Shown: piece by piece, positions 51,227-61,330 of the stretch
Layout: each line of letters begins with the position of its first letter
How positions within the stretch are numbered: position 1 is the first letter of the stretch
NCBI RefSeq assembly: GCF_022538185.1
Contig: NZ_JAKYXC010000002.1
Coordinates: 372,001 to 436,000 of the forward strand
Reading direction: 5' to 3'
Source of the DNA: Microbacterium sp. CFH 31415
GTDB lineage: Bacteria; Actinomycetota; Actinomycetes; Actinomycetales; Microbacteriaceae
DNA: 64,000 nucleotides
Program-made: the position numbers and the translations under genes
The notes under the pieces: generated by a model
What the model was told of the DNA's origin: nothing
The model's database searches: none
What the model saw: the letters and a program-made list of their open reading frames with translations, nothing else

Positions 51227-52394
51227 CACTGTGGTCGAGCTCCGCGTCGGCGAGGGCGCAGGATGCCTCGGCACCCAGGTCACGGGAGTCGAGCCAGAAC
51301 TCGGGCAGCGCCGGGCGCTTGGGGGTGCCGGCCCGTCCGCGCTGACCCTCGGCGGCTGCTCCGGGATACGGCGCGTCCAGCTCGAGCGTCGCGAGGAGCT
51401 CGTCGATCTCGGCGAGGCTCGACACGGTCGCGAGCCGGGCGCGCGTGTCGCCGCCGACCGGGTAGCCCTTGAAGTACCACGCGACGTGCTTGCGGATGTC
51501 TCGGCAGCCGCGCCCCTCGTCCTCGAAGAAGTCCACCAGCAGCTCCGCGTGGCGGCGGAACGCGTGCGCGACGAAGCCCAAGGTGGCGTCGACGGGATCA
51601 CCGGATGCCGCGTCCGGGCCACCCAGGGCGCGGGCGAGGTCTCCGAACAGCCATGGGCGGCCGAGGCATCCGCGCCCCACCACCACCCCGTCGCAGCCGG
51701 TCTCGTCCAGCATGCGCACCGCGTCGTCGGCCGACCAGATGTCGCCGTTGCCGAGCACCGGGATGCTCGTCACCGCCTCCTTCAGCGTGGCGATCGCGGA
51801 CCAGTCCGCCTCGCCCGAGTAGAACTCGGCGGCGGTGCGCGCGTGGAGGGCGACGGCGGCGACGCCTGCGTCCTCGGCGATGCGACCGGCGTCGAGGTAG
51901 GTCAGGTGATCCGAGTCGATTCCCTTGCGCATCTTGACCGTGAGGGGGACGTCTCCGGCGGCGCGGGCGGCGCGCGTGACGATGTCGCGGAACAGACCGA
52001 GCTTCCACGGCAGGGCGGCGCCGCCGCCCTTGCGGGTCACCTTGGGCACGGGGCAGCCGAAGTTGAGGTCGATGTGGTCGGCGCGATCCTCTTCCACGAG
52101 CAGGCGCACGGCGGCCTCGGTGGTGGCCGGGTCGACGCCGTAGAGCTGGATCGAGCGCGGTTTCTCGGACTCGTGGTGCGTGATGAGACGCATCGTCGTG
52201 GCATTGCGCTCGACGAGCGCACGCGTCGTGATCATCTCACTGACGTACAGGCCGGCGCCGTACTCGCGGCACAGGCGCCGGAACGCCGTGTTGGTGATTC
52301 CCGCCATGGGCGCGAGCACGACGGGCGCATCGAGTTCGATGGGCCCGATGCGCAGCGTGCGCGCGGGAGCGTAGGCAGTCGTCACATCGTCCAT
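51219..52394 (-). CDS. dusB: tRNA-dihydrouridine synthase
   Basis: An FMN enzyme that reduces uridines in tRNA D-loops. It has 391 residues. It has VVLAPMAGITNTAFRRLC at the N-terminus, DLNFGCPVPKVTRKGGGAAL with the catalytic Cys114, VTVKMRKG-like VPLTVKMRKGID, and ALHARTAAEFYSGEADW and GNGDIWSADDA. The C-terminal helical domain follows. GGGAGA stands before ATG 52394. It heads the dusB-dgt-dnaG operon. Confidence 0.95.
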   Translation of the reverse strand: MDDVTTAYAPARTLRIGPIELDAPVVLAPMAGITNTAFRRLCREYGAGLYVSEMITTRALVERNATTMRLITHHESEKPRSIQLYGVDPATTEAAVRLLVEEDRADHIDLNFGCPVPKVTRKGGGAALPWKLGLFRDIVTRAARAAGDVPLTVKMRKGIDSDHLTYLDAGRIAEDAGVAAVALHARTAAEFYSGEADWSAIATLKEAVTSIPVLGNGDIWSADDAVRMLDETGCDGVVVGRGCLGRPWLFGDLARALGGPDAASGDPVDATLGFVAHAFRRHAELLVDFFEDEGRGCRDIRKHVAWYFKGYPVGGDTRARLATVSSLAEIDELLATLELDAPYPGAAAEGQRGRAGTPKRPALPEFWLDSRDLGAEASCALADAELDHSGG

Positions 52395-52434
52395 TCTCCC
52401 AGAGGAATCCGGGCCTTCGCTGATATCCAGGCCT

Positions 52435-52446
52435 TAGCCTGGGAGC
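52435..52446 (+). promoter_or_regulatory. Leaderless promoter -10 of the glutathione peroxidase gene
   Basis: TAGCCT (52435-52440) lies 6 nt before ATG 52447. Confidence 0.55.
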
Positions 52447-52950
52447 ATGACTGAGGCTACCGCGACCGATCTCCGCAGCATCCCGTTCCAGACCGCCGAT
52501 GGCGGCACCGCCACGCTTGCTGACTACGGCGATCAGGTCCTCCTCGTCGTCAACGTCGCGTCGAAGTGCGGTCTCACCCCGCAGTACGAGCAGCTCGAGG
52601 CGCTGCAGCGCGCGTATGCCGATCGCGGCTTCACCGTGCTCGGCTTCCCGTGCAACCAGTTCATGGGCCAGGAGCCGGGCTCGATGGACGAGATCCTCGA
52701 GTACTGCTCGACGACGTGGGGTGTCTCGTTCCCGGTGTTCGACAAGGTCAAGGTGAACGGCGGCAAGGCGGCCCCGATCTACAAGGCGCTGAAGGACGCG
52801 GACGACGCGCAGGGCAACAGCGGGCGCATCCAGTGGAACTTCGAGAAGTTCGTGCTCACGCCCGGCGGCGAGGTGCACCGCTTCCGCCCGAACGTGAAGC
52901 CCGACGACCCGGCTGTCGTCAGCGTGATCGAGGCGAACCTGCCGCGCTGA
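52447..52950 (+). CDS. Glutathione peroxidase family (thiol peroxidase)
   Basis: A 167-residue peroxide reductase. NVASKCGLTPQYEQL holds the peroxidatic Cys41, FPCNQFMGQEPGS the family Cys/Gln motif, and WNFEKFVL the Trp-Asn. The Gln and Trp-Asn complete the catalytic tetrad. With a Cys instead of selenocysteine and no glutathione in actinobacteria, thioredoxin or mycoredoxin is the likely reductant. The terminator at 52974 follows. Confidence 0.95.
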   Translation: MTEATATDLRSIPFQTADGGTATLADYGDQVLLVVNVASKCGLTPQYEQLEALQRAYADRGFTVLGFPCNQFMGQEPGSMDEILEYCSTTWGVSFPVFDKVKVNGGKAAPIYKALKDADDAQGNSGRIQWNFEKFVLTPGGEVHRFRPNVKPDDPAVVSVIEANLPR

Positions 52951-52973
52951 GCCAGTCCCACCCGCAGACCTCA

Positions 52974-53007
52974 CGAGACCCGCCGCGCGATCGCACGGCG
53001 GGTCTCG
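52974..53007. terminator. Bidirectional terminator
   Basis: An 11-bp stem CGAGACCCGCC/GGCGGGTCTCG between the convergent glutathione peroxidase and DsbA-family genes. Confidence 0.8.
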
Positions 53008-53027
53008 TCGCTGGGGCGTGGGGCCGT

Positions 53028-53708
53028 TCAGGCTCCGACCGGGGCATCCTCGCGGTGCTCGGCCCACACCTGGCGGACGATGTCGGTGAAGGCCTCGGCG
53101 GGCTGCGCTCCCGAGACGCCGTACTTGCCGTCGATCACGAAGAACGGCACGCCGTTGATGCCGTACGCGCTCGCCTGCGCCTGGTCGGCCCGGACGGCGT
53201 CGACGAAGCGGCCGGACTGCAGCGCGTCGCGCGCCGCGGTGGCATCGAGGCCGGCGTCGGCGGCGAGCGCGACGAGCTCGTCCTCCTGGCCGAGGTGTCG
53301 GCCTTCGGTGAAGTAGGCCGACATGAGGCGCTCGGCCATCTCGTGCTGCCGCCCCTGCTCCTTCGCGAAGTGGAGCAGTTCGTGCGCCTTGACGGTGTTG
53401 GTGTGCTTGAGCAGGTCGAAGCGGTACTCCAGCCCCGCCTCGGAGGCCACACCGGTGACGCGGTCGAGCATCTGCTGGGCCTGGGTCGGCGAGATGCCCT
53501 TGTGCTGCGCGAGGTAGTCGGCTTCGCCGCCCTCGAAGTCGGTCGGGGTGTCGGGCGACAGCTCGAACGAGTGGTAGAGGACCTCCACCTCGGGGCTGTC
53601 GTCGTCGGCGGATGCCGCCGCCAGCCCCTTCTCGAGGTTGCGCTTTCCGATGTAGCACCAGGGGCAGGCGATGTCGCTCCACACGTCGATCTTTATGGCG
53701 TCCGTCAT
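53028..53708 (-). CDS. DsbA family oxidoreductase (FrnE-like)
   Basis: A 226-residue thioredoxin-fold protein. DIACPWCYIGKRNLE carries the CPWC motif (C15, C18). AYGINGVPFFVIDGKYGVSGAQP supplies the cis-Pro loop. There is no signal peptide, so it acts in the cytosol, as FrnE-type proteins do. ATG 53708 is chosen over the upstream in-frame ATG 53738. It follows uppS by 30 bp. Confidence 0.92.
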   Translation of the reverse strand: MTDAIKIDVWSDIACPWCYIGKRNLEKGLAAASADDDSPEVEVLYHSFELSPDTPTDFEGGEADYLAQHKGISPTQAQQMLDRVTGVASEAGLEYRFDLLKHTNTVKAHELLHFAKEQGRQHEMAERLMSAYFTEGRHLGQEDELVALAADAGLDATAARDALQSGRFVDAVRADQAQASAYGINGVPFFVIDGKYGVSGAQPAEAFTDIVRQVWAEHREDAPVGA

Positions 53709-53738
53709 ACTGACCCACAACCGCCGCCACCCGGACAT

Positions 53739-54563
53739 CTATTCCGGCGGATGCGTCATCCGCCCGTCCGGTGAGTCGACTGCGCCTCCGAACCGGCGGT
53801 CGCGGTCGAGGTACAGGCCGATCGCGCGCCACAGATCGGTGCGCGAGAAGTCGGGCCACAGCGTATCGAGGAAGACGAACTCGGCATACGCCGACTCCCA
53901 CAGGAGGAAGTTCGACGTGCGCTGCTCGCCGCTCGAGCGGATGAACAGGTCGACGTCGGGCATGTCGGGCAGGTAGAGCCGCTTCTGGATGAGCTTCTCC
54001 GTCACCGCGGACGGACGCAGCCGCCCCGCCGCGATGTCGTCGCCGATCGAGCGCATCGCGTCGACGAGCTCGACCCGGCCGCCGTAGTTGACGCACATCG
54101 TGAGGGTCAGTGTGTCGTTGCCCGCAGTCAGGCGCTCGGCGAACTGCAGCTCCTTGATGACGCTCGACCACAGGCGGGGCTTGCGGCCGGCCCAGCGCAC
54201 GCGCACGCCCCACTCGTTGAGCTGGTCACGACGGCGGTGCAGCACATCGCGGTTGAAGCCCATCAGGAAGCGCACCTCGTCGGGCGACCGCGACCAGTTC
54301 TCGGTGGAGAACGCGTACACCGAAAGGTGGGTGACACCCGCCTGGATCGCACCGGCCACGACGTCGAGCAGCGCGGCCTCCCCCGCCTTGTGACCTTCGA
54401 CGCGGGTGAGCCCGCGCCGGTTCGCCCAGCGTCCGTTGCCGTCCATGACGATCGCCACATGGGCTGGGACCGACCCGGCGGGGAACGCCGGCGGGTACAG
54501 GCCGGTCCAGTCCACGGGGCGATAGGGGACGGCGTCACGGTGCGTGAACGGCTTCGGGGTCAT
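53739..54563 (-). CDS. uppS: Isoprenyl (undecaprenyl) diphosphate synthase
   Basis: Builds the polyprenyl carrier lipid for cell-wall synthesis by cis-condensation of isopentenyl diphosphate. It has 274 residues. It shows [15 protein letters not shown] (catalytic Asp), [62 protein letters not shown] and [22 protein letters not shown] precedes ATG 54563, which overlaps the recO stop by 4 bp (ATGA). Confidence 0.96.
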   Translation of the reverse strand: MTPKPFTHRDAVPYRPVDWTGLYPPAFPAGSVPAHVAIVMDGNGRWANRRGLTRVEGHKAGEAALLDVVAGAIQAGVTHLSVYAFSTENWSRSPDEVRFLMGFNRDVLHRRRDQLNEWGVRVRWAGRKPRLWSSVIKELQFAERLTAGNDTLTLTMCVNYGGRVELVDAMRSIGDDIAAGRLRPSAVTEKLIQKRLYLPDMPDVDLFIRSSGEQRTSNFLLWESAYAEFVFLDTLWPDFSRTDLWRAIGLYLDRDRRFGGAVDSPDGRMTHPPE

Positions 54564-55300
54564 CGATCGCCTCCGGGTTCGGCGGCGACATGCGAGAGCG
54601 AGCGGATGCCGCGCTCGAGGTGCCACTGGGCGTAGGCGGCGATCAGGCCCGACGCCGCCGCGCCGGAGCCGGGGGACGCGGCATCCACCCGCTCCCACTC
54701 GCCGGCCATGAGGGACTCGAGCAGCGTGGCCGTCTCTGGATGCACGCGCGCCGCGCCGGTCGGGGCGCAGTCGCTGCACACCATGCCGCCGAGCTGGGCG
54801 ACGAAGGTGTCATGCGGCCCGGGGCGGCCGCAGCGGGCGCACTCGCTCAGTCCGGGCGCCCAGCCCGACAGCGCCATCGCGCGCAGGAGGTACGAGTCCA
54901 GCACGCTGCGCGACGCGTGCTCGCCCCGAGCGAGCGCCCGGAGGCCGCCGACCAGGAGCAGGTACTGCTGCGGCGTCGCCTCGGCCTCGTTGAGCCGGTC
55001 GGCCGCCTCCACCATCGCGTGGGCGGACGTGTACCGGTCGTAGTGCGCGGCGATGTCGGCGCCGTACGACCCCAGGGTCTCGGCCTGCTGCACGATGTCG
55101 AGCGAGCGACCCTGGTAGAGCTGCACGTCGGCCACCATGAACGGCTCGAGCCGCGCGCCGAACCGGGACGAGGTGCGACGCACCCCCTTGGCGACGGCGC
55201 GCAGCTTGCCGTGACGGCGGCTGAGCATCGTCACGATCCTGTCGGCCTCACCCAGCTTGTGGGTGCGCAGGACCACGACTTCATCGCGGTAGGTGGGCAC
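54560..55300 (-). CDS. recO: DNA repair protein RecO
   Basis: A recombination mediator that loads RecA with RecR at gaps. It has 246 residues. The N-terminal OB fold begins [53 protein letters not shown]; a helical domain and zinc site CARCGRPG ... [12 protein letters not shown] follow. GTG 55300 lies 6 nt after CATAAT. It overlaps uppS by 4 bp. Confidence 0.95.
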   Translation of the reverse strand: MPTYRDEVVVLRTHKLGEADRIVTMLSRRHGKLRAVAKGVRRTSSRFGARLEPFMVADVQLYQGRSLDIVQQAETLGSYGADIAAHYDRYTSAHAMVEAADRLNEAEATPQQYLLLVGGLRALARGEHASRSVLDSYLLRAMALSGWAPGLSECARCGRPGPHDTFVAQLGGMVCSDCAPTGAARVHPETATLLESLMAGEWERVDAASPGSGAAASGLIAAYAQWHLERGIRSLSHVAAEPGGDR

Positions 55301-55312
55301 CCGTCAATTATG
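55301..55312 (-). promoter_or_regulatory. recO: Leaderless promoter -10 of recO
   Basis: CATAAT (55307-55312, minus strand) lies 6 nt before GTG 55300. Confidence 0.5.
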
Positions 55313-55351
55313 GATGCCGCCCCCGGCCCGCGGGCCTCGACGGGCCGCCGA

Positions 55352-56539
55352 TCAGCGCACCGTCGTTCCCATTGACGCCGCGACCTCCGTGAGGTGCGGC
55401 AGCGCGCGATCGATCATGTCCATCGTCGCCGTGAGCGACATCCGGAAGTGATGCGGCTGATCGAACAGCGTGCCGGGCATCACGTGCACGCCGCGCTCGG
55501 CGAGGGCGGCGCAGAACGCGGCCGCGTCGCCGCCGGGAGCCTCGCCCCACAGGTAGAACGTGCCCTCCGGGCGGGTGAGACGCACGCCCGCTGCGTCGAG
55601 CGCGCCGAACAGCCGGTCGCGTTTTCGGGCGAGCTCGTCGAGGTCGAGGGAGACGCTCTCAAGCGCGGGGACCGAATACTGCATGACGGCGTCCGGGAAG
55701 CCCCAGCCGATCGCGAGGCCGATCGGGAAGAGCGCTTCGCGCAGCTCGTCCCGCTCGGCGATCGGGATGAGCGGCGACAGCGCGAGGTAGCCGAGCCGCT
55801 GGCCGGGAGCCAGGAGCACCTTGCCGTAGCTGTAGTCGATCACCGTCCACGGGTACACGCCGGCCGGGCTGACGAAGTCGATGCCGTCGAAGCGGATGCG
55901 ACGGTACGGCTCGTCGGACACCAGCCAGATGCGGCGTCCGTTCGTACGCGACGCGTTCTCCAGCACCTTCGCGAGGGCCCTCCACGTGGCCTCGGAATAG
56001 ACCCGGCCCGTCGGGTTGGCCGGGGAGTTGACGACTACCAGACGCGTGCGCGGCGAGATCGCCCGCGCGATCGCGTCGACGTCGAGGTCGAACGTCTCGG
56101 AGTCGAGGGCCGCGCGAACCGGTACGAGGTTCGCCGCGCAGAGCATCGGCTCGTAGCAGAACCAGCCGGGGACCGGGATGACGACCTCGTCGCCCGCATC
56201 GGCGAGCAGCGCGAACGCCAGCGACAGCGCGCCGAAGGCCCCCTGCGTCATCGCGATGTCGTCGGGCTCGAAGTCCAGTCCGAGCTCGGTGCGAAGCCCT
56301 GCCGCCACTGTCTCCTGCGCCAGGCGCTCGCTGGTCTTGTACGCGAACCACTCGACCGATCGCGGCTCGATCTGCGCCTGCATGGCGCTCGTCAGTCCGG
56401 GCAGGGCGAGCTCGTGCGGATTGCCGAAGGTGAAGTCGAGCGCGTCAGGATCGTCGGCCGCCGCCTGGATCTGCGCGAAGAACGCGGTCACGACGTCGAC
56501 CGACGCCTTGGCCCGCGCTGCGCGATCGGACATCGTCAT
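55352..56539 (-). CDS. PLP-dependent aminotransferase class I/II
   Basis: A 395-residue fold-type I enzyme. It has DFTFGNPHELALPGLTSAM, GAFGALSLAFALL, VVVNSPANPTGRVY with the PLP-binding Asn, WLVSDEPYRRIRFDG (Asp/Tyr), and YSYGKVLLAPGQRLGYLA with the Schiff-base Lys. GTFYLWGEAPGG and FRMSLTATMDMID end it. The substrate is not evident; aspartate/aromatic or pyridoxal-type roles are possible. ATG 56539 is preceded by GGAAGG with 8-nt spacing; ATG 56545 is too close to it. Confidence 0.9.
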   Translation of the reverse strand: MTMSDRAARAKASVDVVTAFFAQIQAAADDPDALDFTFGNPHELALPGLTSAMQAQIEPRSVEWFAYKTSERLAQETVAAGLRTELGLDFEPDDIAMTQGAFGALSLAFALLADAGDEVVIPVPGWFCYEPMLCAANLVPVRAALDSETFDLDVDAIARAISPRTRLVVVNSPANPTGRVYSEATWRALAKVLENASRTNGRRIWLVSDEPYRRIRFDGIDFVSPAGVYPWTVIDYSYGKVLLAPGQRLGYLALSPLIPIAERDELREALFPIGLAIGWGFPDAVMQYSVPALESVSLDLDELARKRDRLFGALDAAGVRLTRPEGTFYLWGEAPGGDAAAFCAALAERGVHVMPGTLFDQPHHFRMSLTATMDMIDRALPHLTEVAASMGTTVR

Positions 56540-56556
56540 CGCCATCACCTTCCCCA

Positions 56557-57042
56557 GTGCCGGTGGAGCCCCTGCACAGGATCCCAGCACCGCAGGGGCG
56601 GGTCAACTGCCTGAGCGGTATCGTGTACGACCTGATCGTCCACGACTGGCCGGCGGTGCGCATCCCGCTTCTCGCCCTCGGCATCTGGGGTGTGACGTGG
56701 ATGATCGGCCTGATGCTCGGCTTCGTCACCCGCCCGCACGCCGTCGGACCTGAGGGGATCCGCGCGCGATCCGGGGCCGACCTCGACCTCGATCTGCCGT
56801 GGGAGGCCGTCGCGAGCGTCGAGAAGTCCCGCGATGTGCGCGAGAAGGCGCCCAAGTTCGCCGACGAGCCGCACGGGCGCACCCTCGCGCTGCGCATGCA
56901 GGACGAGACGAACGTCCTCGTGGTCCTCGAGCGCCCTGTCACCGTGCGACTGGGCGACCAGGTGTCGCAGGTCGAGGCCGTGCGGCTGTGGGTGGACGAT
57001 CTGGAGGGCTTCATGACGGCGGTGCGCACGCACATCCCCTGA
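56557..57042 (+). CDS. Hypothetical membrane protein, possibly 5'-shortened
   Basis: A protein of up to 161 residues, unrecognised. The reading has one to two hydrophobic segments (VRIPLLALGIWGVTWMIGLMLGFVT, about residues 34-58), then a soluble part with PWEAVASVEKSRDVREKA and VTVRLGDQVSQVEAVRLWVDDL. The start is uncertain: ATG 56557 has no ribosome site, and GTG 56623 would start right before the membrane segment. The gene is close to the divergent aminotransferase start, which may have removed a longer N-terminus. It precedes the TRIC-like gene by 20 bp. Confidence 0.6.
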   Translation: MPVEPLHRIPAPQGRVNCLSGIVYDLIVHDWPAVRIPLLALGIWGVTWMIGLMLGFVTRPHAVGPEGIRARSGADLDLDLPWEAVASVEKSRDVREKAPKFADEPHGRTLALRMQDETNVLVVLERPVTVRLGDQVSQVEAVRLWVDDLEGFMTAVRTHIP

Positions 57043-57050
57043 GCCGACCC

Positions 57051-57062
57051 GACAATGGAGGG
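57051..57062 (+). promoter_or_regulatory. Leaderless promoter -10 of the TRIC-like gene
   Basis: GACAAT (57051-57056) lies 6 nt before GTG 57063. GGAGG touches the start codon directly, so it cannot act as a normal ribosome site. Confidence 0.45.
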
Positions 57063-57749
57063 GTGGACGAGCCGATCTTCGTTATACCGCTGTGGGCGGA
57101 CCTCATCGCCGTCGGACTGGGCGGCATCCAGGGCGCGCTGTTCGCGTCGGGGTTCCGCGGCCAGCGCAGGCTCGACCTGCTCGGCGTCGCGATCATCGGG
57201 ATCGTCGTCGGCATGGGCGGCGGTCTCATCCGCGACCTGCTGCTCAACGTCACGCCGGTGACCCTGCAGAGCAACTGGTACCTCCTGACCGCCACGGGTG
57301 CCGCGCTGTTCGGGATGCTGCTCGCCGGTGTCTTCCAGCGCCTCAATGCCGTCATCGTCGGCCTCGACGCGCTGGTGATCGGGCTCTTCGGCGCCTTCGG
57401 CACGAGCAAGGCGCTGGCACTCGGACTTCCCCTCGTCCCCGCCGTCTTCGTCGGCGTGTGCGCAGCGGTGGGCGGCGGCATCCTTCGCGACATGATCATG
57501 GGACTGCCGGTGGCGATCATGCACGTCGGCTCGCTGTACGCGGTCGCTGCGGGAGCGGGATGCCTCGTCCTGGCCGTCGCCCACACGCTCGGACTCGACC
57601 TCGTCATCGCGGCCGCGATCGGCATCGCGGTGACCACGATCATCCGGCTGCTGGCCGTGATCTTCGACATCTCGCTGCCCGAGCAGCGCGCGCTCTACCG
57701 CCGGAAGGTCGCCGTCGAGACGTCGACGATCCCGATCGTCAAGTCCTGA
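57063..57749 (+). CDS. TRIC/UPF0126 family membrane protein
   Basis: A 228-residue protein with seven hydrophobic segments in two similar halves: GGIQGALFASGFRGQRRLDLLGVAIIGIVVGMGGGLIRDLLLNVTP and IGLFGAFGTSKALALG ... AAVGGGILRDMIMGLPVAIMHVGS. The repeated GGG-LRD motif marks the trimeric intracellular cation (TRIC-like) family, presumed potassium channels or amino-acid-coupled carriers. GTG 57063 is taken as a leaderless start. It converges on leuA with a 27-bp gap. Confidence 0.9.
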   Translation: MDEPIFVIPLWADLIAVGLGGIQGALFASGFRGQRRLDLLGVAIIGIVVGMGGGLIRDLLLNVTPVTLQSNWYLLTATGAALFGMLLAGVFQRLNAVIVGLDALVIGLFGAFGTSKALALGLPLVPAVFVGVCAAVGGGILRDMIMGLPVAIMHVGSLYAVAAGAGCLVLAVAHTLGLDLVIAAAIGIAVTTIIRLLAVIFDISLPEQRALYRRKVAVETSTIPIVKS

Positions 57750-57776
57750 CGTCGCGGCATCCCGCCGACCGTCCTG

Positions 57777-59696
<1,920 letters not shown>

Positions 59697-59742
59697 TCAC
59701 AATCACGTGAGACGATCCCGCCGTCCGCGACACTCGACGGAT

Positions 59743-60390
59743 ATGACACGTCACCGTCGACCTTTCCTCGTCACACTGGGCGCGGTATCCGCCCTCGCCC
59801 TCGCCGGGTGCGCGACCCCCGCCGGCTCGACCGCGCCCTCGTCGGCGAGCGACGCGCCCGCGGGCGCCTCGCTCGGCTCGCTGTGGCCCGCTCCCCCGGA
59901 GGGCGACGTGATCGCGCAGGGCACGGTGATGGACGTCGGCGGCGAGGCCGAGCTGTGCCTCGGCCCGGTCGCGGAGTCCTACCCCCCGCAGTGCAGCGGC
60001 ATCCCGATCCCCGACTGGACGTGGGAGGGGGTCGAAGGCTCGGAGACCTCGGGCGACACCACCTGGGGCGCGTACGCGGTGCAGGGCACATACGACGGCG
60101 AGGAGTTCACCGTCACGCAGCCGCCCGTCATGCTGGCGCTGTACGACCCCATGATGCCGGACGACCCGACCGGCGGTGAGCCGGGGCAGGGCGACGAGGC
60201 CACGCTCGCCGAGATCCAGGACGAGCTCCCCGAGATCCTCCACGAGGCGTACCTCGGGTCGTCGGTCGAGAACGGCTGGCTCTTCGTCGACGTCGTGTGG
60301 GACGACGGCACGTGGCAGAAGGCCGCGGACGACGACTACGGCGACGACACCGTCATCGTCCGGTCGGCGATGCGTCCGGTCGACGGCTGA
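59743..60390 (+). CDS. Predicted lipoprotein of unknown function
   Basis: A 215-residue exported protein. TRHRRPFLVTLGAVSALALAGCATP is a lipoprotein signal with lipobox LAGC; Cys22 or so would be lipidated. The mature part is acidic, with VIAQGTVMDVGGEAELCLGPVAESYPPQCSG (two more cysteines, perhaps a disulfide), TWEGVEGSETSGDTTWGAYAVQG, and a C-terminal LGSSVENGWLFVDVVWDDGTWQKAAD. Several actinobacterial lipoproteins share this outline; none has a known role. ATG 59743 has no clear ribosome site. It converges on era. Confidence 0.7.
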   Translation: MTRHRRPFLVTLGAVSALALAGCATPAGSTAPSSASDAPAGASLGSLWPAPPEGDVIAQGTVMDVGGEAELCLGPVAESYPPQCSGIPIPDWTWEGVEGSETSGDTTWGAYAVQGTYDGEEFTVTQPPVMLALYDPMMPDDPTGGEPGQGDEATLAEIQDELPEILHEAYLGSSVENGWLFVDVVWDDGTWQKAADDDYGDDTVIVRSAMRPVDG

Positions 60391-60395
60391 TCCGG

Positions 60396-60440
60396 CGTCA
60401 GAACCGTCAGAGTCGTCAGACGCGTCCGAATCCTCAGAAG
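60396..60440. repeat. Five degenerate 9-bp tandem repeats
   Basis: CGTCAGAAC, CGTCAGAGT, CGTCAGACG, CGTCCGAAT and CCTCAGAAG follow one another from 60396 to 60440, across the gap between the lipoprotein gene and era and into era's last codons. Confidence 0.75.
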
Positions 60441-61330
60441 CCGAGCCGGCCCAGCTGCTTCGGGTCGCGCTGCCACTCCTTGGCGACGCGCACGCGGAGC
60501 GAGAGGAACACGCGGGTGCCGACGAGCGGTTCGATGCCGGCGCGGGCGCGCTTGCCCACATCGGCCAGACGCGACCCCTTGCGGCCGATGATGATGGCCT
60601 TCTGGCTGTCGCGCTCGACGACGATGTTCGCGTAGATGTCGGTGAGGTCGGAGTCCTCGCGCGGCGCCATGTCTTCGATGGTGACGGCGATCGAGTGCGG
60701 CAGCTCGTCGCGCACGCCTTCGAGCGCAGCTTCGCGGATGATCTCGGCGACGCGATCCTCCATCGACTCATCGGTCACCACGTCGGCCTCGTAGAGCGCC
60801 GGCCCCTCGGGCATGAGGACGAGCAGCTCGTCGGTGAGGACGTCGAGCTGCTCCCGGGTGAGCGCCGACAGCGGGATGACCGCGGCCCAGTCCTCCCGCA
60901 GGGAGTCGACCTCCATGAGGCGCTCGGTGATCTGGTCACGGGTGGCGGCGTCGCTCTTGGTCACGATCGCGACTTTCTTCGCCCGGGGGTAGCCGTCGAG
61001 CGACTCCGCGATACGACGGTCACCGGGCCCGACCTTCTCAGTCGCGGGCACGCAGAACCCGATGACGTCGACGTCGCCGAGCACCTGTTCCACGAGGCTG
61101 TTCAGCCGCTCGCCGAGCAGCGTGCGCGGCTTGTGGATGCCGGGGGTGTCGACGATCACGAGCTGGCCGGCCGGCCGGTTGACGATGCCGCGGATCGCGC
61201 GGCGGGTCGTCTGCGGCTTATCGCTGGTGATGGCGACCTTCTCGCCGACGAGGGCGTTGGTCAGCGTCGACTTGCCGACGTTCGGCCGTCCGACGAAGGT
61301 GACGAAGCCGGAGCGGGTCGTCTCGGTCAT
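60434..61330 (-). CDS. era: GTPase Era
   Basis: A GTPase that assists 16S rRNA maturation and 30S assembly. It has 298 residues. GFVTFVGRPNVGKSTLTNAL (G1), DKPQTTRRAIRG (G2), VDTPGIHKPRTLLGERLN (G3), VTKSD (G4), and the C-terminal KH domain with IVVERDSQKAIIIGRKGSRLADVGKRARAGIEPLVG. ATG 61330 overlaps the upstream CorC-type gene by 4 bp (ATGA). Last gene of the phoH-ybeY-corC-era operon. Confidence 0.96.
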   Translation of the reverse strand: MTETTRSGFVTFVGRPNVGKSTLTNALVGEKVAITSDKPQTTRRAIRGIVNRPAGQLVIVDTPGIHKPRTLLGERLNSLVEQVLGDVDVIGFCVPATEKVGPGDRRIAESLDGYPRAKKVAIVTKSDAATRDQITERLMEVDSLREDWAAVIPLSALTREQLDVLTDELLVLMPEGPALYEADVVTDESMEDRVAEIIREAALEGVRDELPHSIAVTIEDMAPREDSDLTDIYANIVVERDSQKAIIIGRKGSRLADVGKRARAGIEPLVGTRVFLSLRVRVAKEWQRDPKQLGRLGF

